This document shows positions 26,892 through 34,365 of a stretch of DNA of 64,000 bases, piece after piece (positions within the stretch are counted from its first letter, which is position 1; every line of letters starts with the position of its first letter). Position numbers and translations under genes: made by a program. The stretch is from Chromohalobacter canadensis (GTDB lineage: Bacteria; Pseudomonadota; Gammaproteobacteria; Pseudomonadales; Halomonadaceae), in the NCBI RefSeq assembly GCF_034479555.1, contig NZ_CP140151.1, positions 2,232,001-2,296,000 of the forward strand. Reading direction: 5' to 3'. The notes below the pieces were generated by a model that saw only the letters and a program-made list of their open reading frames with translations, made no database searches and had not been told where the DNA came from.

Positions 26892-27518
26892 ATGCGCATT
26901 GACGTGCAGCACATCACCGACGGTGAACCCATTCCCGAACGCTTCGCGTTCGCCGTTCCCGATTCTCAGCAACACCTTCGCTTCAGCGACAATCGCAACC
27001 CACGTATCCGTTGGCACGATGTGCCCGCCGGGACGCGTAGCCTCGCACTGTTGGTGGTCGATGTGGATGCGCCCTCGGACCCTAGCGACGTCAATCAGGA
27101 AGGCCACAGAGTGCCAACTGACCTGCCTCGTGCTGATTTCTACCACTGGGTATTGATCGATATCCCGGCGGACGTGAGCGGCATAGACGAGGGCGAAGAT
27201 GCCGATGGTGTCGTGGCCAAGGGCAAGGCACCGGGGGAGACCGGCAAGGGCGTGCGCGGTATCAATAGCTACACGGACTTCTTCGTCGATGACGAACAAC
27301 TCGAAGGTATCTACGGGGGATATGATGGCCCATGTCCGCCGTGGAATGACGCCCTGGTACATCGCTATCACTTCACTGTCTATGCACTGGATATCGCCTC
27401 GCTGGGTCTGCAGGGCGAGTTCACCGGTGATGAAGTACTCGAAGCCATGCAAGGACATGTCATCGAACAAGCCAGCGTGATGGGTACTTACACGCTCAAT
27501 CCCGAGCTAGCACGTTAA
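26892..27518 (+). CDS. YbhB/YbcL-type PEBP (Raf kinase inhibitor-like) protein
   Basis: A 208-residue phosphatidylethanolamine-binding-protein-like protein. The start at 26892 has a full AGGAGG 7 nt upstream. The N-terminal strand, LALLVVDVDAPS (ligand-pocket Asp), FYHWVLIDIPADVSGI, GINSYTDFF and YGGYDGPCPPWNDALVHRYHFTVYALD are the PEBP signature regions. There is no signal peptide. Bacterial homologues have no clear function. Somewhat longer than E. coli YbhB. Followed 26 bp later by a lipoprotein gene. Confidence 0.9.
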   Translation: MRIDVQHITDGEPIPERFAFAVPDSQQHLRFSDNRNPRIRWHDVPAGTRSLALLVVDVDAPSDPSDVNQEGHRVPTDLPRADFYHWVLIDIPADVSGIDEGEDADGVVAKGKAPGETGKGVRGINSYTDFFVDDEQLEGIYGGYDGPCPPWNDALVHRYHFTVYALDIASLGLQGEFTGDEVLEAMQGHVIEQASVMGTYTLNPELAR

Positions 27519-27544
27519 GCTCGTTCACAAAGGTGGCTCATGGA

Positions 27545-28081
27545 ATGAGACATAGACGTACGGGATGGTGGCTGGCCCTGGTGGGGCTGGTGCTGAGTGG
27601 CTGTGAAATGTTGCCGACGGGTGGGCCGACACAGCCCGTCGATATCGAGGAAGCCGGCGAAGGCACGCCGTCGGGCACCGTCGAACGCCAGGTCGCGTTC
27701 CCCGCCGAGGAATACGCCAAGCTGGACAAGCAAGGCTCCGCCGTCGTCAAGGGGTGGTTGCGCTACACCTCATCGGCAGAGGGCACGTTGGTAGGCAAGA
27801 ACGAAACCGTGTCGATTGCGCCGGCCACGCGTTATTCCGCCGAGGCTGCCGAAGCCGCGCTGGCGGGCAAGCGCATAGAGCCCGCGGACCCACGTGCCCG
27901 TGAATACACGCATTACGCCAAGACCAACGACAACGGCTATTTCGAGGCTACCGGTATCCCCGCAGGGGTCTTCTATGTGGCTGGAAGTGTGCGCCTGCCG
28001 GATGGTTCGCGCAGCCCGCTGATCTTGAAGCAAATCGAGATCGGCGATGGTCAGACGCGTGAGGTCGATCTGAGCCGATGA
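27545..28081 (+). CDS. Lipoprotein of unknown function
   Basis: 178 residues with a lipoprotein signal (RRTGWWLALVGLVLSGC, lipobox LSGC). The residue after Cys is Glu, so outer-membrane sorting is likely. The mature part has a carboxypeptidase-regulatory-like beta segment (TNDNGYFEATGIPAGVFYVAGSVRLPDG). I chose ATG 27545 with AGGTGG 8 nt upstream; the GTG at 27533 is the alternative. Ends before a strong terminator hairpin. Confidence 0.75.
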   Translation: MRHRRTGWWLALVGLVLSGCEMLPTGGPTQPVDIEEAGEGTPSGTVERQVAFPAEEYAKLDKQGSAVVKGWLRYTSSAEGTLVGKNETVSIAPATRYSAEAAEAALAGKRIEPADPRAREYTHYAKTNDNGYFEATGIPAGVFYVAGSVRLPDGSRSPLILKQIEIGDGQTREVDLSR

Positions 28082-28105
28082 CAAATGCGATACGTGGACC
28101 CGACC

Positions 28106-28137
28106 ATGAACGCCCTGCCGCAAGGCAGGGCGTTCAT
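28106..28137. terminator. Terminator-like hairpin, 14-bp perfect stem
   Basis: ATGAACGCCCTGCC (28106-28119), GNRA-type loop GCAA, and the exact complement (28124-28137). It lies between the lipoprotein gene (plus) and the small minus-strand gene ending at 28187. The T tract is weak. Confidence 0.65.
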
Positions 28138-28186
28138 GATTCGTTCCTTGCCCACGCAAGGGCGAGGCTTGACCCGATCACTGACG

Positions 28187-28309
28187 TCAGCTCGAGTGCG
28201 TGGGTGTCTTCTTGTAGTGTCCGGGCACCGTCACGCGCTCGCCATTGGGCAGATCGCGGACATAGGTGGGAACGTAGACACGTTTGATGACACTCTTGGC
28301 TTCCGCCAT
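28187..28309 (-). CDS. Small basic protein, 40 residues, unrecognised
   Basis: ATG at 28309 down to TGA at 28187 gives MAEAKSVIKRVYVPTYVR, then DLPNGERVTVPGHYKK and TPTHSS. AGGAG lies 8 nt upstream in a proper Shine-Dalgarno position. The repeated V/Y/R spacing (RVYVPTYVRDLPNGERVTVPGHYKK) reads like a compact beta-hairpin of the kind in short conserved proteobacterial proteins, but I cannot name a family. It is divergent from the VanX-type gene and lies between it and a terminator. The opposite-strand frame here has no family character. Confidence 0.6.
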   Translation of the reverse strand: MAEAKSVIKRVYVPTYVRDLPNGERVTVPGHYKKTPTHSS

Positions 28310-28426
28310 GATCCAGTCTCCTGTGAATTCAACGCCTTCACGCTACGCCGGTTGCGGATTGGAATCAATCTTATCCCCCATGGCCGTTCGTATGATGGCC
28401 ACTTCTTGGAAACGAACCCCTTGAAC

Positions 28427-29182
28427 GTGACTGATTCGACGCTTTGTCCCATCGAACCCATCGCCGAGCCGCCGTGGGAGGCGATCGCAGCCATTCCCAT
28501 CGTCGACGAGGGCGGGGCGTTGCACCCGGTCAGCCTCGCCGCGCCGATGCTGCGCACCTTGCCCCTCTACCATGCCCTGGGGGTCCCCGGGGCGGTGCCC
28601 GAGTGCTGGGCGCGGGAGGCGGTCTATCGGCGGCTTCTCAAGGTGGCTCAGAGCCTGCCGGACGGCCTGGGGCTGGTGGTGCTGGATGCTTGGCGGCCCT
28701 ATGTCGTGCAGCGTCATCTGTATGACACTCTGCTGGGAATGGTGGAAGCGCGCTACGCGGATCTCGACGAGGCGGACCTGCGGGCGATGACTCGGGCATT
28801 TGTCTCGCCGCCCAGCGATCGACCAGAGTGCCCTAGCCCGCATCTCACCGGTGGGGCGGTGGATGTAGCGCTATGCGATGCTGATGGGATGCTGCTGGAG
28901 ATGGGCTCGGCATTCGATGAAGCGCGGCCCGCCTCGCATACCGTCTACTTCGAGCATCATGCCCATGACGCCGCGACGCGGACTTACCGTGATCGGCGGC
29001 GAGTGCTTTACCACGCCATGGTTGATGCCGGCTTCGCCAACCTGCCCAGCGAGTGGTGGCACTACAGCTACGGCGACCAGATGTGGGCCTGGTATCGCGG
29101 CGAATCCCGCGCACTGTTCGGGCCCAGCGGCCCCGATAGCCTGGAGGCTCGCTGGCGGCGTTCGCTGGGGCAGGACGCCTAG
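28427..29182 (+). CDS. VanX/DdpX-type D-Ala-D-Ala dipeptidase
   Basis: About 251 residues from GTG 28427. The open frame reaches back to 28085, but that part overlaps the small minus-strand gene and lacks family character; the exact start is uncertain. Core motifs: LVVLDAWRPYVVQRHLYD, zinc ligands in SPHLTGGAVDVAL (SxHxxGxAxD) and SEWWHYSYGDQ (ExWH). The enzyme cleaves D-Ala-D-Ala during peptidoglycan recycling. No signal peptide is evident, so cytoplasmic action is likely, as for DdpX. Its stop TAG lies inside the left arm of the palindromic repeat. Confidence 0.85.
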   Translation: MTDSTLCPIEPIAEPPWEAIAAIPIVDEGGALHPVSLAAPMLRTLPLYHALGVPGAVPECWAREAVYRRLLKVAQSLPDGLGLVVLDAWRPYVVQRHLYDTLLGMVEARYADLDEADLRAMTRAFVSPPSDRPECPSPHLTGGAVDVALCDADGMLLEMGSAFDEARPASHTVYFEHHAHDAATRTYRDRRRVLYHAMVDAGFANLPSEWWHYSYGDQMWAWYRGESRALFGPSGPDSLEARWRRSLGQDA

Positions 29183-29325
29183 GCATTGTCTGAAAACTGT
29201 CTGCGCTCGGCCATACTGCGTTAAAAATCAGCTCAAAATGCTCATTTACACTCCGTAAACTCCGCCTTTTCGCTGATTTTTGCCTTGTCTGACCTTCGCT
29301 CGTCGACTTTTCAGACAGCGCCTAG
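29179..29325. repeat. Palindromic intergenic repeat element, about 147 bp
   Basis: The terminal inverted repeats CTAGGCATTGTCTGAAAA (29179-29196) and TTTTCAGACAGCGCCTAG (29308-29325) match at 16 of 18 positions. Internal symmetry includes AAAAATCAGC / GCTGATTTTT and TTTAC-ACTCC-GTAAA, so the whole unit can fold into one long hairpin. CTAG at each outer end provides the TAG stop codon of both convergent flanking genes. There is no coding capacity. It looks like a MITE-like or REP-type element, and its arms may also act as a bidirectional terminator. Only one copy was noticed in the window. Confidence 0.8.
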
Positions 29326-30689
29326 CGGACTGGCGGGATGCCCAGAGACGTCAGGGCGGCATCCAGAGAACTCCGCTCGCGTTCGGCATAGAGCGTCAGC
29401 TCGTCGGTGACCGGCGCGCCCAGTGCCTCCTCGAAGGCTTCGCGATTGGCGTGACCGGCATAGGCCTCGCTATCGTCACCGCCGAGGTTCGATTGAAAGA
29501 TGCCGGCCGCGCTGACCGGCAGGAAATCCTCGTAGGTGATCGGCCGGGCCGTGATCAGCCCCTGCTCGATCAACCGCTCGACCGCGGTCGCGGCGATCGC
29601 GCCGGCCTCGCGTCCCGCCTCGGTCGTCCGGTATTCGAAGAAAGCCAGGCCCTGACGGCGCAGTTCGGCCTCGCTATCCGGAAAATCGGCAAAGACCTCG
29701 GCCAGCACGCGCTGGTGCGCCTCGTTGCTCAGGCCGGCGGTGCGTCGGCGCGACTCGCCTAGCAGCCGGTCGTAGAGGGCGCGTCCCTTGGCCGTCAGCG
29801 CCACGCCGCGCTGTTCGATCTCGCCGAAGCGTGCGGTGTGGGTGCCCTGGCGATCGCCGGCGAAGCGGGTCGGCTCCTCCAGGGCCTTGAAGCTGGTCTG
29901 GCGCAGCAGGATCGGGCAGGCGCGACGCGGCGGACCTTCGATGACTTCCTTGGGGTTCATTCCCGCCGCCGGCATCCGCCGCTGGACCTCGTCGATGTCC
30001 AGGGTGCGCGGCGTCAGGTGATTGATATGTGGCCCGTGGAAGCAGACCACATCGGCGATCAGCCGATGCTCGGCATGCAGTGCCTCGTAGGTGTCCAGGT
30101 CCACGGTGGCGTCCTGGTGCCAGCGGAAGGTCTCCAGCGCCTCGGCCACGAAACGCTCGGCCTGCTCGTCGGTCAAGCCGCCCTGGCGTTCGCTGAGCTC
30201 GATCATTTCCCGGGCGCCGGGCGTGAAGATGTCGCGCTTGGCGAGGATACCGGCGGCACGCTCGCGCAGCTCGGTGCTTTCGATCAGTTCCAGGCGCAGC
30301 AAGGATGTGAAGACACGGAAGGGGTTGCGCGCCAGGGCCTCGTCGTCGATGGGCCGGAAGGCGGTGGAATGTACCGGCACGCCGGCTTCGGAGAGGTCGT
30401 AGTAGCCCACCGGGACCATGCCCATCACCGCGAACAACCGGCGCAGCATGGCGAGTTCCTCGGCACTGCCGACACGAATGGCACCGTGCCGCTCGACGCC
30501 GAGACGATTCAACTCATCATGAGCCTCGAGTCGCTCGGCCAGTTCGGGGTCGCGCTCGAGGGTCTCGCGGTTCACCTCCGCCACCAGCTCGAGCAGGGTT
30601 TCGTACTGCGGCACCTCGTCCTGATACATGGCCGACATGGCCTTGGAAAAACGGTCACGAATCTCGTGATGGGAAACGAGGGTTGTCAT
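29322..30689 (-). CDS. hglS: 2-oxoadipate dioxygenase/decarboxylase (YdcJ/HglS family)
   Basis: A 455-residue Fe(II)-dependent VOC-fold enzyme (formerly DUF1338) that converts 2-oxoadipate to D-2-hydroxyglutarate in lysine catabolism. Likely metal ligands are His68 (RHGAIRV), His224 (HINHLTPRTLD) and Glu290 (RFGEIEQRG), at the spacing known for the family. The length is that of YdcJ. The divergent LysR gene is probably its regulator. No other lysine-degradation gene is nearby. The stop codon lies in the repeat arm. Confidence 0.87.
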   Translation of the reverse strand: MTTLVSHHEIRDRFSKAMSAMYQDEVPQYETLLELVAEVNRETLERDPELAERLEAHDELNRLGVERHGAIRVGSAEELAMLRRLFAVMGMVPVGYYDLSEAGVPVHSTAFRPIDDEALARNPFRVFTSLLRLELIESTELRERAAGILAKRDIFTPGAREMIELSERQGGLTDEQAERFVAEALETFRWHQDATVDLDTYEALHAEHRLIADVVCFHGPHINHLTPRTLDIDEVQRRMPAAGMNPKEVIEGPPRRACPILLRQTSFKALEEPTRFAGDRQGTHTARFGEIEQRGVALTAKGRALYDRLLGESRRRTAGLSNEAHQRVLAEVFADFPDSEAELRRQGLAFFEYRTTEAGREAGAIAATAVERLIEQGLITARPITYEDFLPVSAAGIFQSNLGGDDSEAYAGHANREAFEEALGAPVTDELTLYAERERSSLDAALTSLGIPPVR

Positions 30690-30838
30690 CGGAGGTACCT
30701 CTCAAGTCGAACAAGGGCCCAGCGCCGTTCGTGAGCGCGGTGTCCATTATGGAGGTGATGAGACCAGAGCCCCCATCGCATCGGCAAACGAAAAAAAGCG
30801 CGCTACCCATTCCTTTAACTCATGTATTACGCTTGAAT

Positions 30839-30852
30839 GCTTTAAATAAAGC
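30839..30852. promoter_or_regulatory. Inverted repeat between hglS and its LysR regulator
   Basis: GCTTTA and TAAAGC are separated by AA, in an AT-rich part of the divergent region 30690-30910. A candidate LysR-type operator by position only. Confidence 0.3.
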
Positions 30853-30910
30853 CTGGGGCATGAGATTTCAGCATGAGCGTTGCGAATTCATTCCGTTGCG
30901 GAGAAGACGC

Positions 30911-31825
30911 ATGACGGCACGCCACCTGCCCTCGACCATCACCATGCAGTGCTTCGAGGCGGCTGCACGGCATATGAGTTTCACTCGTGCCGCCGACGAG
31001 CTGAGCATTACCCAGAGCGCCATCAGCAAGCAAGTGGCGCAACTCGAAGCGTACCTGCAGCACAAGCTATTCCGGCGTGTGCGCCGCACCCTGGTGCTGA
31101 CGCCGGAGGGCGCGCTGTACCTTACTGAAGTACGCAAGATTCTGGCACGGATCGAGATGTCAGCGAACGCGATCATGAGCTACAGCGGGCAGGGCGAAGT
31201 GCTGCGGGTGGCCTGCCTGCCGACCTTCGGGGCCCGCTGGCTGGCCCGCCAGTTGCCCGATTTCCTGAACGCCAACCCGCACATCGACCTCAGCGTTAGC
31301 GACCATGTCGAGCCCTTCGACCTGGATCAAGCAGGTATCGACGTGGCCGTCTTCCACGGGCATGGTCGCTGGCCGAAACTGGAGTGCCACAAGTTGTTCG
31401 ACGAGGAGGTGGTCGCGGTCGGCGCCCCCGAATTTCTAGCTCGTCAGCAGCCGGCGAGTGCCGCAGAGCTGGCCGAGTGCCGCCTGCTGCACCTCTCCAC
31501 GCGCCCTGATGCCTGGCACCGCTGGTTCGCCGGCCAGGGAATCACCACCGAGCGCAGTTACCACGGCACTCGCTTCGAGACCTTCCAGATGCTGATCCGC
31601 ACGGCGATGAGCGGCGGTGGTCTTGCCCTGGTGCCGCGTTTCTTCGTCGACACCGAGCTGGCCGAAGGCCGACTGTCTCTGGCCTGGCCGCACGTCCTCA
31701 AGGGACCCGACGCCTACTACCTGGTGCACCCCGAGCATCTCGGCGAACTCGTGCGTGTGCGCCGTTTCGTCACTCATGTGCTGACGTGTGCCGAGGTGGA
31801 TGCGCCAGCCGGGGCGTTGCGCTAG
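30911..31825 (+). CDS. LysR-family regulator (GcvA-like)
   Basis: 304 residues from ATG 30911, with GGAG 7 nt upstream; the frame is open back to 30683 without family content. The N-terminal HTH (MSFTRAADELSITQSAISKQVAQLE) and the substrate-binding domain (RVACLPTFGARWLARQLPDF, then LSVSDHVEPFDL) are of the GcvA/AmpR branch. Divergent from hglS, so it probably controls that gene in response to a lysine-pathway metabolite (inference). Confidence 0.92.
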   Translation: MTARHLPSTITMQCFEAAARHMSFTRAADELSITQSAISKQVAQLEAYLQHKLFRRVRRTLVLTPEGALYLTEVRKILARIEMSANAIMSYSGQGEVLRVACLPTFGARWLARQLPDFLNANPHIDLSVSDHVEPFDLDQAGIDVAVFHGHGRWPKLECHKLFDEEVVAVGAPEFLARQQPASAAELAECRLLHLSTRPDAWHRWFAGQGITTERSYHGTRFETFQMLIRTAMSGGGLALVPRFFVDTELAEGRLSLAWPHVLKGPDAYYLVHPEHLGELVRVRRFVTHVLTCAEVDAPAGALR

Positions 31826-31826
31826 T

Positions 31827-31855
31827 GCCTGCCGCCGGCGCTTCCGGCGGCAGGC
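31827..31855. terminator. Hairpin between convergent LysR and gnd genes
   Basis: GCCTGCCGCCGG (31827-31838) and CCGGCGGCAGGC (31844-31855) form a perfect 12-bp stem with a 5-nt loop. No T tract, but placed exactly between two convergent genes. Confidence 0.6.
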
Positions 31856-31876
31856 TCCACGGCTTTCAATCAGCGC

Positions 31877-32854
31877 TCACTTCGGCGGTTCGACGTGGCC
31901 GCCGAAACCGAAGCGCATCGCTGAGAGCAAACGATTGGCGTAGGTGCTGTCCTTGCGCGAGTTGAAACGCGCGAACAGGGCGTTGGCTAGTACCGGGGTG
32001 GAGACGCCTTGCTCGACGGCGGCGTCGATGGTCCAGCGGCCTTCGCCACTGTCGGCGACGGCGCCGGAGTAATGATCGAGCTTGGGGTCGCCGGTCAGGG
32101 CCTGGGCGGTGAGGTCGAGCAGCCAGGATGAGACCACGCTGCCGCGACGCCAGACTTCGGCTACGTCGGCGAGGTTGAGATCGAAACGTTCGTCTTCCGG
32201 AAGGTCCGGCGATGACTTGCTCTGCATCAACTCGAAGCCTTCGGCGTAGGCTTGCATCAGGCCGTACTCGATCCCGTTGTGGACCATCTTCACGTAATGC
32301 CCGGCGCCTACCGGGCCGGCATGGATATAGCCACGCTCGGCGCTGTCATGCGGGGCGTTGCGGCCATGCGTGCGCTCCAGATTACCGTGACCGGGCGCCA
32401 GGGTATCGAACAGTGGATCGAGATGAGCGAAGATCTCTTGCTCGGCGCCGACCATCATGCAGTAGCCACGCTCCAATCCCCAAACGCCGCCCGAGGTGCC
32501 CACGTCCACGTAATGGATGCCCGTGAGCGCCAGCGCCTTGGCGCGGCGAATGTCGTCCTTGTAGAAGGTATTACCGCCGTCGATGATGATGTCGCCGGCG
32601 TCCATCCGCTCGGCCAAGGCATTGACCGTTTCCTCGGTGGGGTCGCCGGCAGGCAGCATGACCCACACCACGCGTGGCGTTTCCAGTTGATCCACCAGCG
32701 TCGCCAAGGAGTCCGCCGGGGCGGCACCGTCCTCGATCAACGCCGAGGCGATGGATTGATCGCGGTCATGGGCGACGACGTCGTGGCCGCCGCGCATCAA
32801 GCGTCGGGCGATATTGCCGCCCATGCGGCCGAGTCCGATGATACCGAGTTGCAT
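31877..32854 (-). CDS. gnd: 6-phosphogluconate dehydrogenase, short (GndA/YqeC) type
   Basis: A 325-residue decarboxylating dehydrogenase converting 6-phosphogluconate to ribulose 5-phosphate. The N-terminal Rossmann motif is [32 protein letters not shown] and [21 protein letters not shown] are substrate-site motifs, and the catalytic Lys/Asn lies in [19 protein letters not shown]. The short form is often NAD-preferring, unlike the 470-residue NADP form. It stands alone here, without zwf or pgl, between a LysR gene and nrdB. Confidence 0.93.
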   Translation of the reverse strand: MQLGIIGLGRMGGNIARRLMRGGHDVVAHDRDQSIASALIEDGAAPADSLATLVDQLETPRVVWVMLPAGDPTEETVNALAERMDAGDIIIDGGNTFYKDDIRRAKALALTGIHYVDVGTSGGVWGLERGYCMMVGAEQEIFAHLDPLFDTLAPGHGNLERTHGRNAPHDSAERGYIHAGPVGAGHYVKMVHNGIEYGLMQAYAEGFELMQSKSSPDLPEDERFDLNLADVAEVWRRGSVVSSWLLDLTAQALTGDPKLDHYSGAVADSGEGRWTIDAAVEQGVSTPVLANALFARFNSRKDSTYANRLLSAMRFGFGGHVEPPK

Positions 32855-32931
32855 GTTCTTACCTTTCGCGATGTCGGGTAGGGAGTGGGAACGGCGGCAA
32901 GCCTACCGATACCGAGTGCATGACGCAAAGC

Positions 32932-32955
32932 GGGCCATGTCGCATGACACGGCCC
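32932..32955 (-). terminator. Terminator-like hairpin after nrdB
   Basis: On the minus strand GGGCCGTGTC, loop ATGC, GACATGGCCC forms a 10-bp stem with one G-U pair, 25 bp after the nrdB stop. The following U content is low. Confidence 0.55.
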
Positions 32956-32979
32956 ACTCGAAACCTTACATGTGAGGTG

Positions 32980-34236
32980 TCAATCCCAGCTCAGGGCGCC
33001 GCCGACCTGGTATTCCGTGACGCGCGTCTCGAAGAAGTTCTTCTCCTTGCGCAGGTCGATGATCTCGCTCATCCACGGGAAGGGGTTCTCCGCGCCGGGA
33101 TACTGCTCCTTCAGGCCGATCTGCGCCAGGCGGCGGTTGCAGATGAAGTGCAGGTACTCCTCCATGATCGCGGCGTTCATGCCCAGCACGCCACGCGGCA
33201 TGGAATCGCGCGCATAGGCGATTTCCAGTTCGGTGCCCTCGATGATCATCTGGGTGACCTCGTCCTGGAATTCGGGCGTCCAAAGGTGCGGATTCTCGAT
33301 CTTGATCTGATTGATCATGTCGACGCCGAAGTTCAGGTGCATGGACTCGTCGCGGAGGATGTACTGGAACTGCTCGGCGACGCCGGTCATCTTGTTGCGC
33401 CGGCCCATGGAGAGGATCTGACTGAAGCCGCAATAGAAGAAGATGCCTTCCGTCACGCAGTAGAAGGCGATCAGATTGCGCAATAGCTCCTGATCGGTTT
33501 CCGGCGTGCCGGTGTGGAAGTCCGGACGCGCCAGAGACTGGGTGTGCTTGAGGCTCCACGCCGATTTGGCGGCGACCGAGGGCACCTCGCGATACATGTT
33601 GAAGACCTCGCCTTCATCCATGCCCAGCGATTCCACGCAGTACTGGTAAGCGTGAGTGTGAATCGCTTCCTCGAAAGCTTGGCGCAGCAGGTACTGGCGG
33701 CATTCGGGATTGGTGATCAGGCGATAAAGCGCCAGCACCAGGTTGTTGGCGACCAGCGAGTCGGCGGTCGAGAAATACCCCAGACTGCGCTCGACGATGC
33801 GACGCTCGTCCTCGGTCAGGCCGTCATTGCTTTTCCACAGCGCAATGTCGGCGTTCATGTTCACTTCCTGAGGCATCCAGTGATTGGCGCTGCCGTCCAG
33901 GTACTTCTGCCACGCCCACTCATACTTGAAGGGAACCAACTGGTTGAGGTCGGCGCGTGCATTGATCATCTTCTTGTCGTCGACCTCGATACGCGCCGCG
34001 CCCATTTCCAGCTCTTCCAGGCCGGCGGCGACATCAAGCTCGTCCAGGGACTTGCGGGCGCGCGCTAGCCGGTCTTCATCGGCCACCTGGTAGCGTGACG
34101 CGCTTTCGCGCACCTGCTCGGGTTCCGGTGCCGCGGGTTGCGCTGTCGGCTTGGCGGCCGGCGCGGGCTTTTGAGGCTCGGCGGCGGCACTCTCGCCATC
34201 AACCGTGTCTTCGTGAAAATCGTCCCAATTCAGCAT
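32980..34236 (-). CDS. nrdB: Class Ia ribonucleotide reductase, beta subunit
   Basis: A 418-residue radical-generating subunit. The N-terminal 50 residues are Ala/Pro/Glu-rich linker. The ferritin-like core includes [23 protein letters not shown] and [23 protein letters not shown] (metal-ligand Glu/His), then [11 protein letters not shown]. The C-terminus [12 protein letters not shown] is the tail that docks to NrdA. It lies downstream of nrdA with a 129-bp gap that contains a branched secondary structure. Confidence 0.95.
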   Translation of the reverse strand: MLNWDDFHEDTVDGESAAAEPQKPAPAAKPTAQPAAPEPEQVRESASRYQVADEDRLARARKSLDELDVAAGLEELEMGAARIEVDDKKMINARADLNQLVPFKYEWAWQKYLDGSANHWMPQEVNMNADIALWKSNDGLTEDERRIVERSLGYFSTADSLVANNLVLALYRLITNPECRQYLLRQAFEEAIHTHAYQYCVESLGMDEGEVFNMYREVPSVAAKSAWSLKHTQSLARPDFHTGTPETDQELLRNLIAFYCVTEGIFFYCGFSQILSMGRRNKMTGVAEQFQYILRDESMHLNFGVDMINQIKIENPHLWTPEFQDEVTQMIIEGTELEIAYARDSMPRGVLGMNAAIMEEYLHFICNRRLAQIGLKEQYPGAENPFPWMSEIIDLRKEKNFFETRVTEYQVGGALSWD

Positions 34237-34268
34237 GTTCTTCCTCGTTCCTCGGAGGTGGAAGATAC

Positions 34269-34354
34269 AAGAAGGAAGCGCCTTTAGGGGCGGCAGAGGA
34301 GGGAAGCGTCATATTCTTCCCTCTTCAGCGGCGCGCAGCGCCGTCTTCCTTCTT
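34269..34354 (-). other. Branched RNA structure between nrdA and nrdB
   Basis: The outer stem AAGAAGGAAG (34269-34278) pairs with CTTCCTTCTT (34345-34354), 10 bp perfect. Inside are three further helices: CGCC/GGCG (34279-34292), GAGGAGGGAAG/CTTCCCTCTTC (34296-34326, one G-T) and CGGCGC/GCGCCG (34329-34343). The nested set makes a four-way junction on the nrdAB transcript. Role unknown; attenuation, processing or differential stability are possibilities. Confidence 0.6.
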
Positions 34355-34365
34355 CGTTCTTGAAG

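Noticed and set aside
28085..28426. N-terminal extension of the VanX-type dipeptidase
   Set aside because: It overlaps a terminator hairpin and the better-supported small minus-strand gene, and lacks any family similarity.
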